Origin: an uncultured Ruminiclostridium sp.
Lineage (GTDB): Bacteria > Bacillota > Clostridia > Oscillospirales > Ruminococcaceae
Direction of reading: 5' to 3'
Length of the DNA stretch: 64,000 nucleotides
Assembly: GCA_947630175.1 (NCBI GenBank)
Contig: CANRGJ010000012.1
Coordinates: forward strand, 17,114-81,113
Made by a program: the position numbers and the translations under genes. Positions 27,057 through 38,800 of this stretch are shown piece after piece. Below the pieces are notes generated by a model, which saw only the letters and a program-made list of their open reading frames with translations, did not search any database and had not been told where the DNA came from. The first letter of the stretch is position 1, and the number at the start of each line of letters is the position of its first letter.

Positions 27057-27309
27057 GCAACAAAAAAATTAAATCGCCCCAGACCTTGCTGCCGCTGAAA
27101 TGCTGCTAAACGGCGTTTCAAAAAAAGATGAAACAAGCGAAAGAAAACTGAAAAGTCTGACAACCGCAGCGACGGTATTTTGTAAAATACCGATGCACCG
27201 ATCATGCCCGGCAGCTGCGTGCTTGCAGGCAGAGTGTTTAAGCTTGTTTCAAGATGAGTTGTGTAGAATATGTGTGATAAGTAATATGAAAAATAAAGGA
27301 GATCAAAAA

Positions 27310-28524
27310 ATGAAAATTGCTGTTGCAGGACTTGGATACGTGGGATTGTCAATAGCAACGCTGCTCGCCCAGAATAACGAGGTTACCGCAGTTGATGTTA
27401 TCGAGGATAAGGTCAGCATGGTCAACGGCAGAAGATCCCCTATTGCAGATGAGGAAATTGAAAAATATTTTAAAGAAAAGGAATTAAATCTGATAGCGAC
27501 AGTTGATGCTGAGGCGGCTTATTCCCAGGCGGAAATGATCATAGTTGCAGTTCCGACAAATTATGATCCCGAAAAAAATTATTTTGACACATCGTATATT
27601 GAAGACGCGGCGGGAAAAATATTGAGCTGCAATAAAAATGCCGTTATAGTTATCAAATCTACTATTCCTGTCGGATATACGCAGGAGCTTAGGGAAAAAA
27701 CAGGGTATGAAAAAATAATGTTCAGTCCTGAATTTCTCAGAGAGTCCAGGGCTTTGTACGATAACCTTTATCCGTCAAGAATAATAATCGGTTATGACGC
27801 GGAAAATCCTGACCTTGCCGAAGCGGCGGAAAAGTATTCGTCGCTTATGCGGGAAGGTGCGATAAAGGAAAATATTCCTGTTCTTCATATGGGTTCAACA
27901 GAAGCGGAAGCAGTAAAATTATTTGCAAATACATATCTTGCGCTCAGAGTAAGCTATTTCAACGAACTGGATACATATGCGGAAATGAAAGGGCTTGACA
28001 GCAGACAAATAATATCAGGAGTCTGCCTTGACCCGAGGATAGGGGATTTTTACAACAATCCCAGCTTCGGCTACGGCGGGTATTGCCTGCCGAAGGATAC
28101 CAAGCAGCTGCTTGCAAACTACCGTGACGTTCCGGAAAATCTTATCGGAGCGATCGTTGAAAGCAACCGCACGAGAAAGGATTTTATTGCGCAGCGTGTC
28201 CTTGAAAAGGCAAGATACAGCAAAGCGTCGTCGGACAATCTGCCTGTTGTGGGAATTTTCAGACTTACAATGAAGAGCAACAGTGATAATTTCCGTCACA
28301 GCTCAATACAGGGCGTTATGAAGCGCCTTAAAGCGGCGGGAGCAAAGCTGGTTGTTTATGAGCCGACGCTTGATGACGGCGCCTTGTTTGAAGGCACTCC
28401 GATAATAAACGACATTTCAAGATTCAAACAGATCTGCAATATAATAATCGCAAACAGATATGACAGCTGTCTGGACGATGTCGCTGAAAAAGTGTACACG
28501 AAAGACATTTTTAAAAGAGATTGA
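27310..28524 (+). CDS. ugd: UDP-glucose 6-dehydrogenase
   Basis: A 404-residue nucleotide-sugar dehydrogenase making UDP-glucuronate from UDP-glucose with two NAD+. It has the N-terminal VAGLGYVG motif (residues 5-12), the catalytic cysteine in [12 protein letters not shown] (about residue 259) and FSPEFLRES. The start at ATG 27310 is set by AAAGGAG nine bases upstream; the open frame extends 70 codons further left without coding character. The 253-bp gap before it holds no recognised feature. UDP-GlcA could be an acidic building block of the polymer. Specificity for UDP-glucose rather than another UDP-hexose is inferred from length and overall similarity. Confidence 0.9.
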   Translation: MKIAVAGLGYVGLSIATLLAQNNEVTAVDVIEDKVSMVNGRRSPIADEEIEKYFKEKELNLIATVDAEAAYSQAEMIIVAVPTNYDPEKNYFDTSYIEDAAGKILSCNKNAVIVIKSTIPVGYTQELREKTGYEKIMFSPEFLRESRALYDNLYPSRIIIGYDAENPDLAEAAEKYSSLMREGAIKENIPVLHMGSTEAEAVKLFANTYLALRVSYFNELDTYAEMKGLDSRQIISGVCLDPRIGDFYNNPSFGYGGYCLPKDTKQLLANYRDVPENLIGAIVESNRTRKDFIAQRVLEKARYSKASSDNLPVVGIFRLTMKSNSDNFRHSSIQGVMKRLKAAGAKLVVYEPTLDDGALFEGTPIINDISRFKQICNIIIANRYDSCLDDVAEKVYTKDIFKRD

Positions 28525-28555
28525 ATATTCAAATAATTACAGAGAGGTATCAGTT

Positions 28556-31500
28556 ATGAACAATAAATCTATCGACACAAATATGTCAAGACCCGTCGCA
28601 AACGATTTGCCGATGGTATCAGTCATAATTGCTGTATATAACGTGGAAGCGTATCTGAAGCAGTGCCTGGACAGTGTTATCGGACAAACGCTCAATAATA
28701 TTGAAATTATTTGTGTTGATGACGGTTCAACTGATTCATCACTGCAAATACTGGAAGAGTATCAGTTAAAGGACAGCAGGATAAAGATAATCAGACAGGA
28801 GCACGCAGGAGCCGGAGCAGCACGCAACAAGGGCTTGCAGGAAGCGAAGGGCGAGTATCTGTCAATTCTGGATTCAGATGATTTTTTTGAACCCGATATG
28901 CTGAAAAAGGCGTACTATACTGCAAAGGTCGAAGATGCGGATATAGTTGTTTTTAGATCCGATTTCTATGATGAGCAACAGCATATATTTGTACCCTGCG
29001 ATTACAGCATAAGAGAGGATGTGCTGCCGGACATCAATCCGTTCGGCGCTATGGACATACCTGACAGGATATTTAACATAGGCTGCGGCTGGGCGTGGGA
29101 CAAGCTGTTCAGAAGGGACTTTGTAGAGGAAAACAACGCTCGTTTTCAGGAGATACGTACCTCTAACGATATGTTTTTTGTATTTTACCTTTATTCCAAA
29201 GCCGAAAGCATTTATGTAATGAACACGCTTTTTGCTCACAGAAGAATAAATGCATACAATACTTTATCCGTAACACGTGAATTGTCATGGGACAACTTTT
29301 ATCTTGCGCTTATGGCGTTAAAGGAGCAGCTTATTGCCGACGGAACATATGATACTTTCAGGCACAGCTTTGTAAACTGGTCGCTGAATTTCAGTTTGTG
29401 GAATATTGACACTCTGGATAAGGAATTGAGCAGAGAAGTAAAGCAAAAATGCAGAGAAGAATATTTTGAAAAGCTGGATATCCTGCATAACGACCCGTCC
29501 TATTTTTTGTATGATTATGAGTACAAGCGTTTGGAAAGGATAATGGGTCAGGTCGTGGTTTCCGTCGTTATACCCGTATATAACGGGGAAAAGTACATTC
29601 GTCAATGCCTGGACAGCGTATGCGGACAGACGCTTCAGGAAATTCAAATAATCTGTGTAAACGACGGTTCCACAGACAGCACCGCTGATATCCTCAAGGA
29701 ATATGAATCACGTGACGACAGAATTATTGTTGTTGATAAAGAACATACCAATGCGGGCGAAAGCCGGAATTTAGGCATGAAGCTTGCAGAGGGAGAATAT
29801 ATTTCTTTCCTTGACGCAGATGACTTTTTTGAGCCTGATATGCTGGAAGCGGCGTATACGGCCATTAAAGAGACAGATTCCCAGATATGCGCTTTCAGAT
29901 GCGACCAGTTTGACGAACAGACAAAGCAGTTTCGCGAATGTCCGTGGACGCTCAAGCTTGAAGTTATGCCTGAGCATCGTCCTTTTTCATCTCATGACTG
30001 TGCGGACGTCATTTTTACAATGACGAGCTGTACATCTTGGGATAAGCTGTACAAGCGTTCGTTTGTTGTGGAGAATAAGATCGAGTTTCAGAGTATACCC
30101 GTTTGCAATGATATGGCGTTTACTTTTTCTGCTCTTTCCACAGCAGAAAGAATCACAACAGTAGATAAGATATTTGTGCATCATAGAATAGGCCATGAAA
30201 AAAGTATGTCCAAAGCATTTGAACTATGTACATCATGTTATTATGATGCTCTTTATTGTCTCAAACAGTTTCTTGTGGAAAAAGGAACATATCCTTCATT
30301 CAAACAGAGCTTTGTAAATTGGGCGTTAGATTTTTCATTATTTACAATGCATAGTTTTACAGGCTCATTTAAAAGATTGGTTCGTCAGCAGCTGAAACAC
30401 CGTAACTTCAGAACGTTGGATATTCTGGATATGCCTGAGAGTGCATTTTATAATAAGGACCAGTATTTTGAAATGGTTGAAATTATGAGTGAACCTCAGG
30501 AGATCGATAACACGTCAGCACCGCTGGTTTCAGTAATAATGCCTATGTTTAATCTGGAGCCGTATCTCAGAAGAAGCATGGACACTGTTGTTTTTCAGAC
30601 ACTTGAAAATATTGAGATAATATGCGTAGACGACGGTTCAACGGATCATACGGCGGATATTTTGGAAGATTATCGTTCATTCGATCAAAGAATAAAAATC
30701 GTTCGGCAAGAAAATGCAGGAGCCGGAGCAGCTCGGAATACGGGCATAGATATGGCGAATGGCGAATATATGATTTTTCTTGACGGCGACGATGTATTTG
30801 ATGCCGAGCTTCTGGAAAAAACAGTAGCGAGAGCGATCGAAACAGATGCCGATATCGTTGCATTTAATTTTACTCAGACAGATGCGCAAAACAGATATTC
30901 ACACAGAGTCGGCATTCATACGGAATTTTTGGATTCGGACAAGGAAACGTTTAATTATACAGATTGCCCTGACCGTATTATGACCGTTGTCAATCCTACG
31001 CCATGGAATAAATTATATCGATCAGATTTTGTAAAAAAACACGGACTTAAATTTGAGGAAATATCTTCAAGCAACGATATTACTTTCGCTGCGGTAAGCG
31101 TTGCCAAGGCCGAAAGGATATCTTATCTGAAAGATGAGCTTCTGCATTATAATCGCGGACTTTCAGGTTCAATAACAGACGGAAAACAAAAAAAGCTTCT
31201 TAATGTCATTACTGCGGTAAACAGCGCCGTTGAGCAGGCACAGAAGCTTTCGTATGAAGATGAGATCGAAAATTCAATACTTTATTTTGTAGTTGATAAT
31301 TTTGCATTCGCATTAGAACATAATATTGTTGACATTCACGATGAGGTCGCAAAAAAATTTTATGATCTGGCACATGAATATTTAAACCGCGAAATGTTTG
31401 ATGATGTCAGCGAGGAAAATTTAAATTCACAGTTATACCCCAAGTACCGTGTGCTTAAAGAAGTAGAATATGAAACGCTTGTAAAGGCTTATGATACGGA

Positions 31501-32689
31501 AAAAATCATATCTCTGACCTCATACCCTGCAAGAATAGACGGTGTTGCTCAGGTAGTGGATTCCCTGTTGAATCAAAAACTGTCGGCAGATCGAATTGTT
31601 TTATGTCTTGCTGAATGTGAATTCCCCGGAAAAGAAACTGATCTTCCTGCTGATATAATACAGCTTGTAAATGATGAAAAGCTGGAATTGTTATGGTGTG
31701 ATGAAAACCTTGGTCCACATAAAAAATATTATTATACAATGCAAAGATTCCCTGATGCTATCGTAATAACAGCAGACGACGATCTTTTGTATCCTGAAAC
31801 AACAATAGGCGAGTTGTTTATCGGATATCTTCTTTATCCTGAAGCAGTATCAGCTGTTCGCACTCATCTTATTTCTGTTGACGAAAACGGAAAAATTCTT
31901 TCATACAACGAGTGGATAATGGAATACGACGGCATAAAGCTGCAAGAGTCCATGCAGCTTATCTCTACTGGGGTATCAGGCGTGTTGTACCCGCCCGGAA
32001 TATTCAATGAGAAATTATTTGATAGGGAAACTATAAAAAAGACCTGCTTTTACGGAGACGACCTGTGGCTGAAAATAAATGAGTGCATTTGTGGTATTCC
32101 AACAGTTTGTGTTTCAAATTTCAAAAATCTGAAATATATTCAGGGCTCTCAGGAAACTGCTTTGTGTAAAAGCAATGTTGATAGAAACAGGAATGATATT
32201 CAGTGGAAAAAAATAGCCAATTGGGCGGATTCAGAATTTGGCCGGAACATAATCAGTAATTGTATTATGAATGATCCTATGTTTGTTTCGCAAACGCAGA
32301 TCCTTTATATAAAGAATATAAAAATGGAAAAGCAAAACAAAGCGCTGATGCAAAGGCTGAAAGACGCTGAACAGCAGATCAAGAAAATTAAAGCTCAACA
32401 ATCTGATATGAAGATAATTACGTCTTTGTCAAAAATAGGTTTGCACAAAGGAGCTTCAATAGAATCAGTATATGATATGACGCCTAACAAGCATATTCTT
32501 ATTGTTGAATCAGGTGAACTTAGCCAATCTTCCTTGCCTGCAAATCAAGGAATTTTACAGATAGTTAAACTGTTACCCAACAGGGCTTATATCAATTTCT
32601 TTTCTAAGGGCGAAGGAAAAGACGCACGAATGTTTATCCAAAGCAACGGTCAGCCTACCGGGAAATGGGTCTTGGAAAAATATTTGTGA
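28556..32689 (+). CDS. Four-module glycosyltransferase with coiled coil and tail-fibre-like C-terminus
   Basis: 1377 residues from ATG 28556 (AGAGAGGTATCAGTT upstream). Three successive family-2 GT-A domains begin at about residues 20 (VSVIIAVYNVEAYL), 334 (VSVVIPVYNGEKYI) and 655 (VSVIMPMFNLEPYL). Each has a VDDGSTD- or NDGSTD-type nucleotide motif and a DSDDFF, DADDFF or DGDDVF donor motif, so all three look active. A fourth, different GT-like module spans about 981-1236 (ISLTSYPARIDG, VITADDDLLYP, FYGDDLWLK). A short coiled coil (about 1255-1285) follows. The last 65 residues (…GKWVLEKYL) resemble pyocin-knob/phage tail-fibre repeats, which is tentative. Such proteins can add several sugars of one repeat unit. 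No membrane segment is evident. Confidence 0.87.
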   Translation: MNNKSIDTNMSRPVANDLPMVSVIIAVYNVEAYLKQCLDSVIGQTLNNIEIICVDDGSTDSSLQILEEYQLKDSRIKIIRQEHAGAGAARNKGLQEAKGEYLSILDSDDFFEPDMLKKAYYTAKVEDADIVVFRSDFYDEQQHIFVPCDYSIREDVLPDINPFGAMDIPDRIFNIGCGWAWDKLFRRDFVEENNARFQEIRTSNDMFFVFYLYSKAESIYVMNTLFAHRRINAYNTLSVTRELSWDNFYLALMALKEQLIADGTYDTFRHSFVNWSLNFSLWNIDTLDKELSREVKQKCREEYFEKLDILHNDPSYFLYDYEYKRLERIMGQVVVSVVIPVYNGEKYIRQCLDSVCGQTLQEIQIICVNDGSTDSTADILKEYESRDDRIIVVDKEHTNAGESRNLGMKLAEGEYISFLDADDFFEPDMLEAAYTAIKETDSQICAFRCDQFDEQTKQFRECPWTLKLEVMPEHRPFSSHDCADVIFTMTSCTSWDKLYKRSFVVENKIEFQSIPVCNDMAFTFSALSTAERITTVDKIFVHHRIGHEKSMSKAFELCTSCYYDALYCLKQFLVEKGTYPSFKQSFVNWALDFSLFTMHSFTGSFKRLVRQQLKHRNFRTLDILDMPESAFYNKDQYFEMVEIMSEPQEIDNTSAPLVSVIMPMFNLEPYLRRSMDTVVFQTLENIEIICVDDGSTDHTADILEDYRSFDQRIKIVRQENAGAGAARNTGIDMANGEYMIFLDGDDVFDAELLEKTVARAIETDADIVAFNFTQTDAQNRYSHRVGIHTEFLDSDKETFNYTDCPDRIMTVVNPTPWNKLYRSDFVKKHGLKFEEISSSNDITFAAVSVAKAERISYLKDELLHYNRGLSGSITDGKQKKLLNVITAVNSAVEQAQKLSYEDEIENSILYFVVDNFAFALEHNIVDIHDEVAKKFYDLAHEYLNREMFDDVSEENLNSQLYPKYRVLKEVEYETLVKAYDTEKIISLTSYPARIDGVAQVVDSLLNQKLSADRIVLCLAECEFPGKETDLPADIIQLVNDEKLELLWCDENLGPHKKYYYTMQRFPDAIVITADDDLLYPETTIGELFIGYLLYPEAVSAVRTHLISVDENGKILSYNEWIMEYDGIKLQESMQLISTGVSGVLYPPGIFNEKLFDRETIKKTCFYGDDLWLKINECICGIPTVCVSNFKNLKYIQGSQETALCKSNVDRNRNDIQWKKIANWADSEFGRNIISNCIMNDPMFVSQTQILYIKNIKMEKQNKALMQRLKDAEQQIKKIKAQQSDMKIITSLSKIGLHKGASIESVYDMTPNKHILIVESGELSQSSLPANQGILQIVKLLPNRAYINFFSKGEGKDARMFIQSNGQPTGKWVLEKYL

Positions 32690-32723
32690 TAAAACATACA
32701 TAAATCCATAAGGAGTAACTAAT

Positions 32724-35700
32724 ATGTCAGAATTGTCAAAAAATAATTTCGACCCGAAAAAGGAGTTCTTTATAATAGATTCTGAACGATTGGATGAGGT
32801 GACAAGTAAAATATACGGCTTTTGCATAGTAGACGGAGTTATAACCGACGATCTGAATTATCTCGGGGACGTTGAACCTGACGGCACAGGCGCTTATGTT
32901 TATATAAAACGCTGTGATGATCAAATCATTATAAAGCAGGATTTTGTTGGTTGTTTCGGAATCTATATTTACAAAGACGGAGATTATTTCGCTCTGAGTA
33001 ATTCCTTCGTCTACTTATTGGATTATGTAAAGACAAGAAGAAAGATAACGTTTAATAAAACATATGCTGATTATTTTTTGACCATAGATTTTTGTTCGTC
33101 GGTTTATGCGGATACGGCTGTAAATGAAATATCAATAATTGACAGAAGCGCTCAAATAACAATAAATATTTCGGACAAGTCTATTTCAACAGAGCTTACT
33201 GATTATAAGGAAAATACAGTAGATATTGATTCTGAGGAAGGGATCAGGCTACTGGATGCCTGGTATCATAAGTGGACGAAATTGATTAAGGGCCTTTGTG
33301 ACAATGGAGAAGATATAATAGTTGATTTAAGCGGAGGATTTGACTCTCGAGTTACTTTTTTGCTTGTATTGAAATCAGGAATAGATTTAAATAAAATAAA
33401 AGTTAATTCAACTGACGATAATCTTCACACTCATTCGGAAGACTTTGAAATAGCGTCGCAAATTGCTGAGCACTTTGGTTTTGTTTTAAACAATAACAAT
33501 GCTATTGCTCAAGGAGCTGACAATTACAGTTATGAGGATGCGTTTAATATTTCTTGGTATTTGAAAGCTTTATTTCATAAACAATTTTATTTTAAAACAA
33601 GTAGATCAAAAAAACCTAAGTATCTTTTTTCAGGTTTGGGTGGAGAATTGATTGGAGGACATTTCGGCTCGTTAGTAAGTGAAACAAATTATATTGAAAA
33701 AGCCATTAAACGCCTGCGACAATACCACGTTTCTTTATATTATAATGAATATCTAGTAGAAAGTATGTTGCTAGACGGATATGCAAATATAAAAGAAAAA
33801 TGTGGTAAATATAAGGACAGAAAAGTTTGCTCAGAGCTTTTGACAACAACTGCATTGTATCGTGAAACAATAAATAGAAATCATTTTGGAAAAATAATTG
33901 TAGAAAATTATTATGGAAATGCTTTTTCCCTGCCGCCTTTACTTGATATGGAACTTAATAAAATTACAGCCGCTTTTGAAGGTGTCATATATGAAAAATT
34001 GATTTATGCTGTTATATATGACAGGTATTGCCCTGATCTTCTTGAATTTAAATTTGAGGGAAACAGAAGTATATCGCCTCAGGTCTTGAAAATAGCCAAA
34101 GCCATCAATAAAACTTTCCCTTATTTAAAGCCGAACGATAACAGCAATTCAGGGCTTACAATAAAACTGAAGCCCAGAGAGATGAAACAGCAGGAGAAGA
34201 TTTCGTCAGACGCGCTTATTTCAAAAATTAAAAAAGCGTTTCTTTCTGATGAAACAAAATCAACATTCCTGAAATATTACAATGAAGATGTATATAACTA
34301 TATCGCAGATGTTTCATGTAGCAGAAAATTCCACCCTTTACAGGATGCATATGCGGTGCTCGGAATATGCAAGGTGCTGAATGACATTTCTTTAAATAAA
34401 ATTTTGATGAATGAAACGTCCGCTAAATATATCTTTGACGTTGCAGCCAGCGAAAGTGGATATTCCTGTGTTCAAAACCCTTTGGTAAATTATTATGCCA
34501 CATCGAGGATCGACATTAAAAACATTGGTTCAGCAGGAAATGATGTACATATTATAGAATTAAGCGATAAAAAGGCTGAGGGTCGAACACCGGGTTTTCT
34601 TTGTGACGAAAAGGGTGTTGGGCATATTCTTTGTTCTAAAGCCGGCAGATTAAGCTTCACGCTGAAGTGTATCAAATCAGGAAGCTTAAATGTCATTTTG
34701 CGTTCATTGGATATACGTAATGCAAATGGAAACAGAGTAGCTGTATGGTTGGATTACAACAGGTTTACTTGTAACGGTAAAGTAATATTTGATGATACTC
34801 ATTCAATATGGCATGATAAGTTTTTCAAATTTACAAAAAAAGTAGAGGACGGAGAGATCGTTGAATTTGAAATTGAATGGACACCGTTTGACATACGAAA
34901 GCAATATGTTGATCCATCAAAACAAGAGGATAATTCAGCAAAAAATACTGAAAAATTAACAGAGGGAGTTGGAGCATCTAAAGCCGATCAGCAAAATTCT
35001 TTGAATCACCTTGATCAAAAAATTGAAAGCATAGAAACAAGCGGTCATACCGCAGAAAGATTATCAAGCGAGATATTGTGGTCAGCGATATTTAATAATA
35101 CTATTTCCAATTCAGATTGGCTGAAGGACAAGAAATTTTCTCCCGGAAGATGGGCGGCAGGCTATCCCTTTTTATATGCTTTGTATCGTGTACTGGATGA
35201 ATGGCGTCCGCAAAATATCCTGGAGCTGGGACTCGGTCAGACTACAAAGATGATCTCGCAATATGCGTTGTCAAACCCTGCCGCTTCGGATATGGTTGTA
35301 GAACATGATCCTGAATGGATAAGCTTTTATGAAAAATCCAACATTATTCCGCAGAATGTAAAAGTATGTCAGCTGCAGATTACTTATAACGGAACTTATA
35401 AAGATGATGACGAAGTATGCGCCTATGAGGGCTTATCAACATTGCTAGAAGGGAAAAAATTTGACCTTATATGTGTAGATGCGCCTTTCGGAGGAAAAGC
35501 GAAAAAATATTCAAGAGTGGACATTTTAAAAGTATTGCCTGATTGCCTTGCAAAAAGCTTTGTGATTTTTGTTGACGACTCAAACAGAGACGGTGAGAAG
35601 GCAACAATACACGAGATATTGACCGTTCTGGACAAAAGCGGCATAAAATATTATACGGGCGAGTATAAGGGACAGAAGTTTACTTACGTTATAACATCTG

Positions 35701-35729
35701 AGGATCTGAAGTTTTTTTGTAGTATGTAA
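32724..35729 (+). CDS. Asparagine synthase-like / methyltransferase fusion protein
   Basis: 1001 residues. Residues 1-190 resemble the Ntn-hydrolase (glutaminase) half of class B asparagine synthetases, but the chain starts MSELSK, so the nucleophile Cys2 is missing. Residues 195-480 hold the ATP-PPase domain (VDLSGGFDSR, FSGLGGELIGG). About 580-740 is a beta-rich region ending DGEIVEFEIEWTPFD. The C-terminus (780-1001) looks like a class I SAM methyltransferase with motif I ILELGLGQTTKM and an acidic IFVDDSN. Without the glutaminase it would have to use free ammonia or another amine, perhaps to amidate a uronic acid made from UDP-GlcA, and then methylate. This is inference. Confidence 0.78.
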   Translation: MSELSKNNFDPKKEFFIIDSERLDEVTSKIYGFCIVDGVITDDLNYLGDVEPDGTGAYVYIKRCDDQIIIKQDFVGCFGIYIYKDGDYFALSNSFVYLLDYVKTRRKITFNKTYADYFLTIDFCSSVYADTAVNEISIIDRSAQITINISDKSISTELTDYKENTVDIDSEEGIRLLDAWYHKWTKLIKGLCDNGEDIIVDLSGGFDSRVTFLLVLKSGIDLNKIKVNSTDDNLHTHSEDFEIASQIAEHFGFVLNNNNAIAQGADNYSYEDAFNISWYLKALFHKQFYFKTSRSKKPKYLFSGLGGELIGGHFGSLVSETNYIEKAIKRLRQYHVSLYYNEYLVESMLLDGYANIKEKCGKYKDRKVCSELLTTTALYRETINRNHFGKIIVENYYGNAFSLPPLLDMELNKITAAFEGVIYEKLIYAVIYDRYCPDLLEFKFEGNRSISPQVLKIAKAINKTFPYLKPNDNSNSGLTIKLKPREMKQQEKISSDALISKIKKAFLSDETKSTFLKYYNEDVYNYIADVSCSRKFHPLQDAYAVLGICKVLNDISLNKILMNETSAKYIFDVAASESGYSCVQNPLVNYYATSRIDIKNIGSAGNDVHIIELSDKKAEGRTPGFLCDEKGVGHILCSKAGRLSFTLKCIKSGSLNVILRSLDIRNANGNRVAVWLDYNRFTCNGKVIFDDTHSIWHDKFFKFTKKVEDGEIVEFEIEWTPFDIRKQYVDPSKQEDNSAKNTEKLTEGVGASKADQQNSLNHLDQKIESIETSGHTAERLSSEILWSAIFNNTISNSDWLKDKKFSPGRWAAGYPFLYALYRVLDEWRPQNILELGLGQTTKMISQYALSNPAASDMVVEHDPEWISFYEKSNIIPQNVKVCQLQITYNGTYKDDDEVCAYEGLSTLLEGKKFDLICVDAPFGGKAKKYSRVDILKVLPDCLAKSFVIFVDDSNRDGEKATIHEILTVLDKSGIKYYTGEYKGQKFTYVITSEDLKFFCSM

Positions 35730-35883
35730 TTTTCTGAGATAACAGGTAAATTGACTGTCCACAAAAGTCAGAAAAATTGTTGAAGAAAAGTTATTCAAAG
35801 TGACTGGGAGAAATCTCAAAACATGAGATATGGAGCATTAACACAATTGGGGCATTGAAAGTAAAAATCTGTGGAGGGTTTAA

Positions 35884-38800
35884 ATGAAATACAGCAAAAA
35901 TAGGATACAGGTTATAGGAAGCTATCTTGAATCTGTCAGCAGTGCATTAGACAACATGGGCATATTTATTGAAAATGTTATCACAAATTGCAGCCCTTTG
36001 GCAATGACAGGCACATTTGATAAAGCATACCAGAAATATTCCGATATGCCTGATTTGAAAAATTATGAACTGCTTAATATAAGAAAAAACTTAGATAAGG
36101 TGCTGTCGCACGATCCGAATAATTTTGCTGATAACTACAATATTCAGCCGATTGGAAAAGAAACTCGTTTGCAAAATACATCAGAGTATCTTCTGTATAT
36201 GAATTCCAGTGTGGTTCTTCCAATTTTGGAAAAAAACGATATGGTTTATTCCGAATTTACAACTGCTGAGATTGTAAATGCCATAAAAAGCAGTGACGGC
36301 GGATGCACAAGAAGAACATTTCCTTTTTCGGGCTCATTCAATTGGAAGTATTATTATGACAGATTTATTAATGTCATTTTGAATGAATACGATCCTGAAC
36401 ACATTATTTTTATCCGCTCAAATTGCTCGCGGTTTTATATGGAAGGAAATAATATAAAAACATATAATAACACATTGTCCGGGCAATATGTCAGGTTAAT
36501 GGAAGAGATGGACAATTATTTTATTGAGAAAACGCATTGTTTAGTAATTAATGAGCAATGCAACAATATTCCATATCGATATGTTGATTGTGCTTTTCCG
36601 TATATTCAAATGGGTATGAGATCGGCCAAAATTATAGCTGAAGAGATTTACGACATTATCGTCAATAAAAACGCTGATGCATATAAACCGCATTTTAAGA
36701 TATATTCAAATGATTTTTCCAGGGTTTTGCTTTCAAGATTATCAAAAGATGTAATTGCTCAAAATGCGGAGCAATTGAAGTATATTGACAATAATATGCT
36801 CAACATAGATAAGCTGAGCAAAATTCAGTTAGGCACTTGTGAATTTTTTGATAATATCATAAAGCTCAAGCAGTTTCTTGATATTGAAAACAAATATCGT
36901 CTTGCAGAATATGCAGTTGATGTATGCCAAAATAAAATTTTTGTTGCCGATATTGAACTGATAGAACTGTACACCCGTTATTTTAAGTTAGATTTGAACG
37001 ATATTATTGCGGTGTACTTGCTGTGCAACGACTGCGAAAATGCAGACGAATGCAAAAAAATCGTTTCTAATATTTTAAACAACAGCGATTGTGTTTCTGT
37101 GAACTCTGCAAGAAAATTCAAAGAGAGAAATATTGCTTTTCTTAAAGAATATCCATATATATCTTTTAAAGAATTTACGGAAGACAATGGCGATGTTTAT
37201 GTGTCTCTTGAAAACAACTGCTGGATCATGTTGAATCCACATTCTGAAATGCCGATAAAGAAATTTGAATTTAAAGTGTGCAAAAATTTCGATTTTAAGA
37301 AAGTTATTGCCGATGGTTATGTTTGTTCGATAGAGAGTGCCGATGCGTTGACGTATAGTTATGACTATTACATTGAAAAGGCGAGAAATGGAGATGGAGC
37401 TAAACCTACTTTTCTTAGATTTGATACTGTTGAAGAGTTCGTTGGTAGCCTATCATATATCAATTATGTTGTGCTTCTTGAAAATGAAAGATTTGTTTTT
37501 GATATTAATGGTGTCACTCCTTCTTATGAAGGTTATGCTCCTATTGCAGATTTCACAGATTTTATGGATCCGAATATAGTCATTGTTTTGATAGGCGCCG
37601 GTCTCGGAGATCAGATTGGTTATTATATTATGGGTGAGCTTATTAAGGAACAGGCTGGCAGAAAGGTATTGTATTACGACCATTGCCGTTCATTTAATGG
37701 CCTTGAAATACCAAAGTTGGCATTAAAAGAAATGGATTTTGTAAATGACAGATTGTCACATCGATTAAATTATAATTGTGATTTCTTTAAAGACGTTTGT
37801 ATGAGAATCAATCAAGAATACTTTTTCTTGACTAACCAGGAATCCAGAGATCCTAAATGTGGAAATGTACTTCTTGTTAGAAATCTCAAACTATTGGTTA
37901 CTACAATGCTTCCGTATACATTTATAAATGCTATTGCTCAGGTTGAGTATTGGCTAAATATTTTTGATTTTGATATACACGAGTATATTGGCTTTCCACC
38001 GTTGACTATTGATGAAAATATTGATGTTCGCAACGACATGCTTGCTTGTGATGCGGTCGTGATTCATGTCAGAAGAGGTGATTACGTTACAGGTTATCTG
38101 AACAAGGGATTATATTTTAATTATGACCGATATATTGAAGCAATAAAAAAATTACTGGAAATACCGGATTATCCCAACAAAAAATATTTTGTATTTTCCG
38201 ATGATATACAATGGTGCAAGGATAATATGTCGTCTCTTGGACTTAATCTTATCGGAAATTCGGAAATAAGGTTTGTAAACAGTAATAAATTTGATGAAAG
38301 CTTTCGTGATATGCAACTAATGTCATATGGTAAAATAATGATAGGAGGAAATTCAGGCTTTTTTAGTTTTTCCTCGGTATACAGTGATAGATGCGAACTA
38401 TATTTGGGGGCAAAGGGAAGTGTAAATTTATGCAAAAAAAATAAATATGATGTTGGTCCTTTTAAAGAAAAGATTGTAATTGATATAAACGAGAAAAACG
38501 CTAAGGCAAATGCAAAAAAATTACAGTCTATGCCTACATCGCAAAACAAAGAAGGCATAACCGGTAGAGAAAACAGCGAATGGCTGAACTTCTCATTTGA
38601 TAAAGCAAACGAAAAACGAACTGACAGAATTTTGCTGATAGGTGACTCTGTGTCTCGTGAGTACCGAGAACCACTGGCAAAGTTGACAAAAAAGCCGGTA
38701 GATTTTTTTGCAACGAGTACAAACATTTCTGATGACAAATTCTTTAAGAGCCTTGATTTATTCTTTTCTTACAGAGAATATCGTCAGTACAAGGCGCAGA

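Noticed and set aside
27100..27309. Upstream in-frame extension of ugd
   Set aside because: AAAGGAG lies directly before ATG 27310 and the protein from there starts with the family's [12 protein letters not shown]; the extra 70 codons have no similarity.
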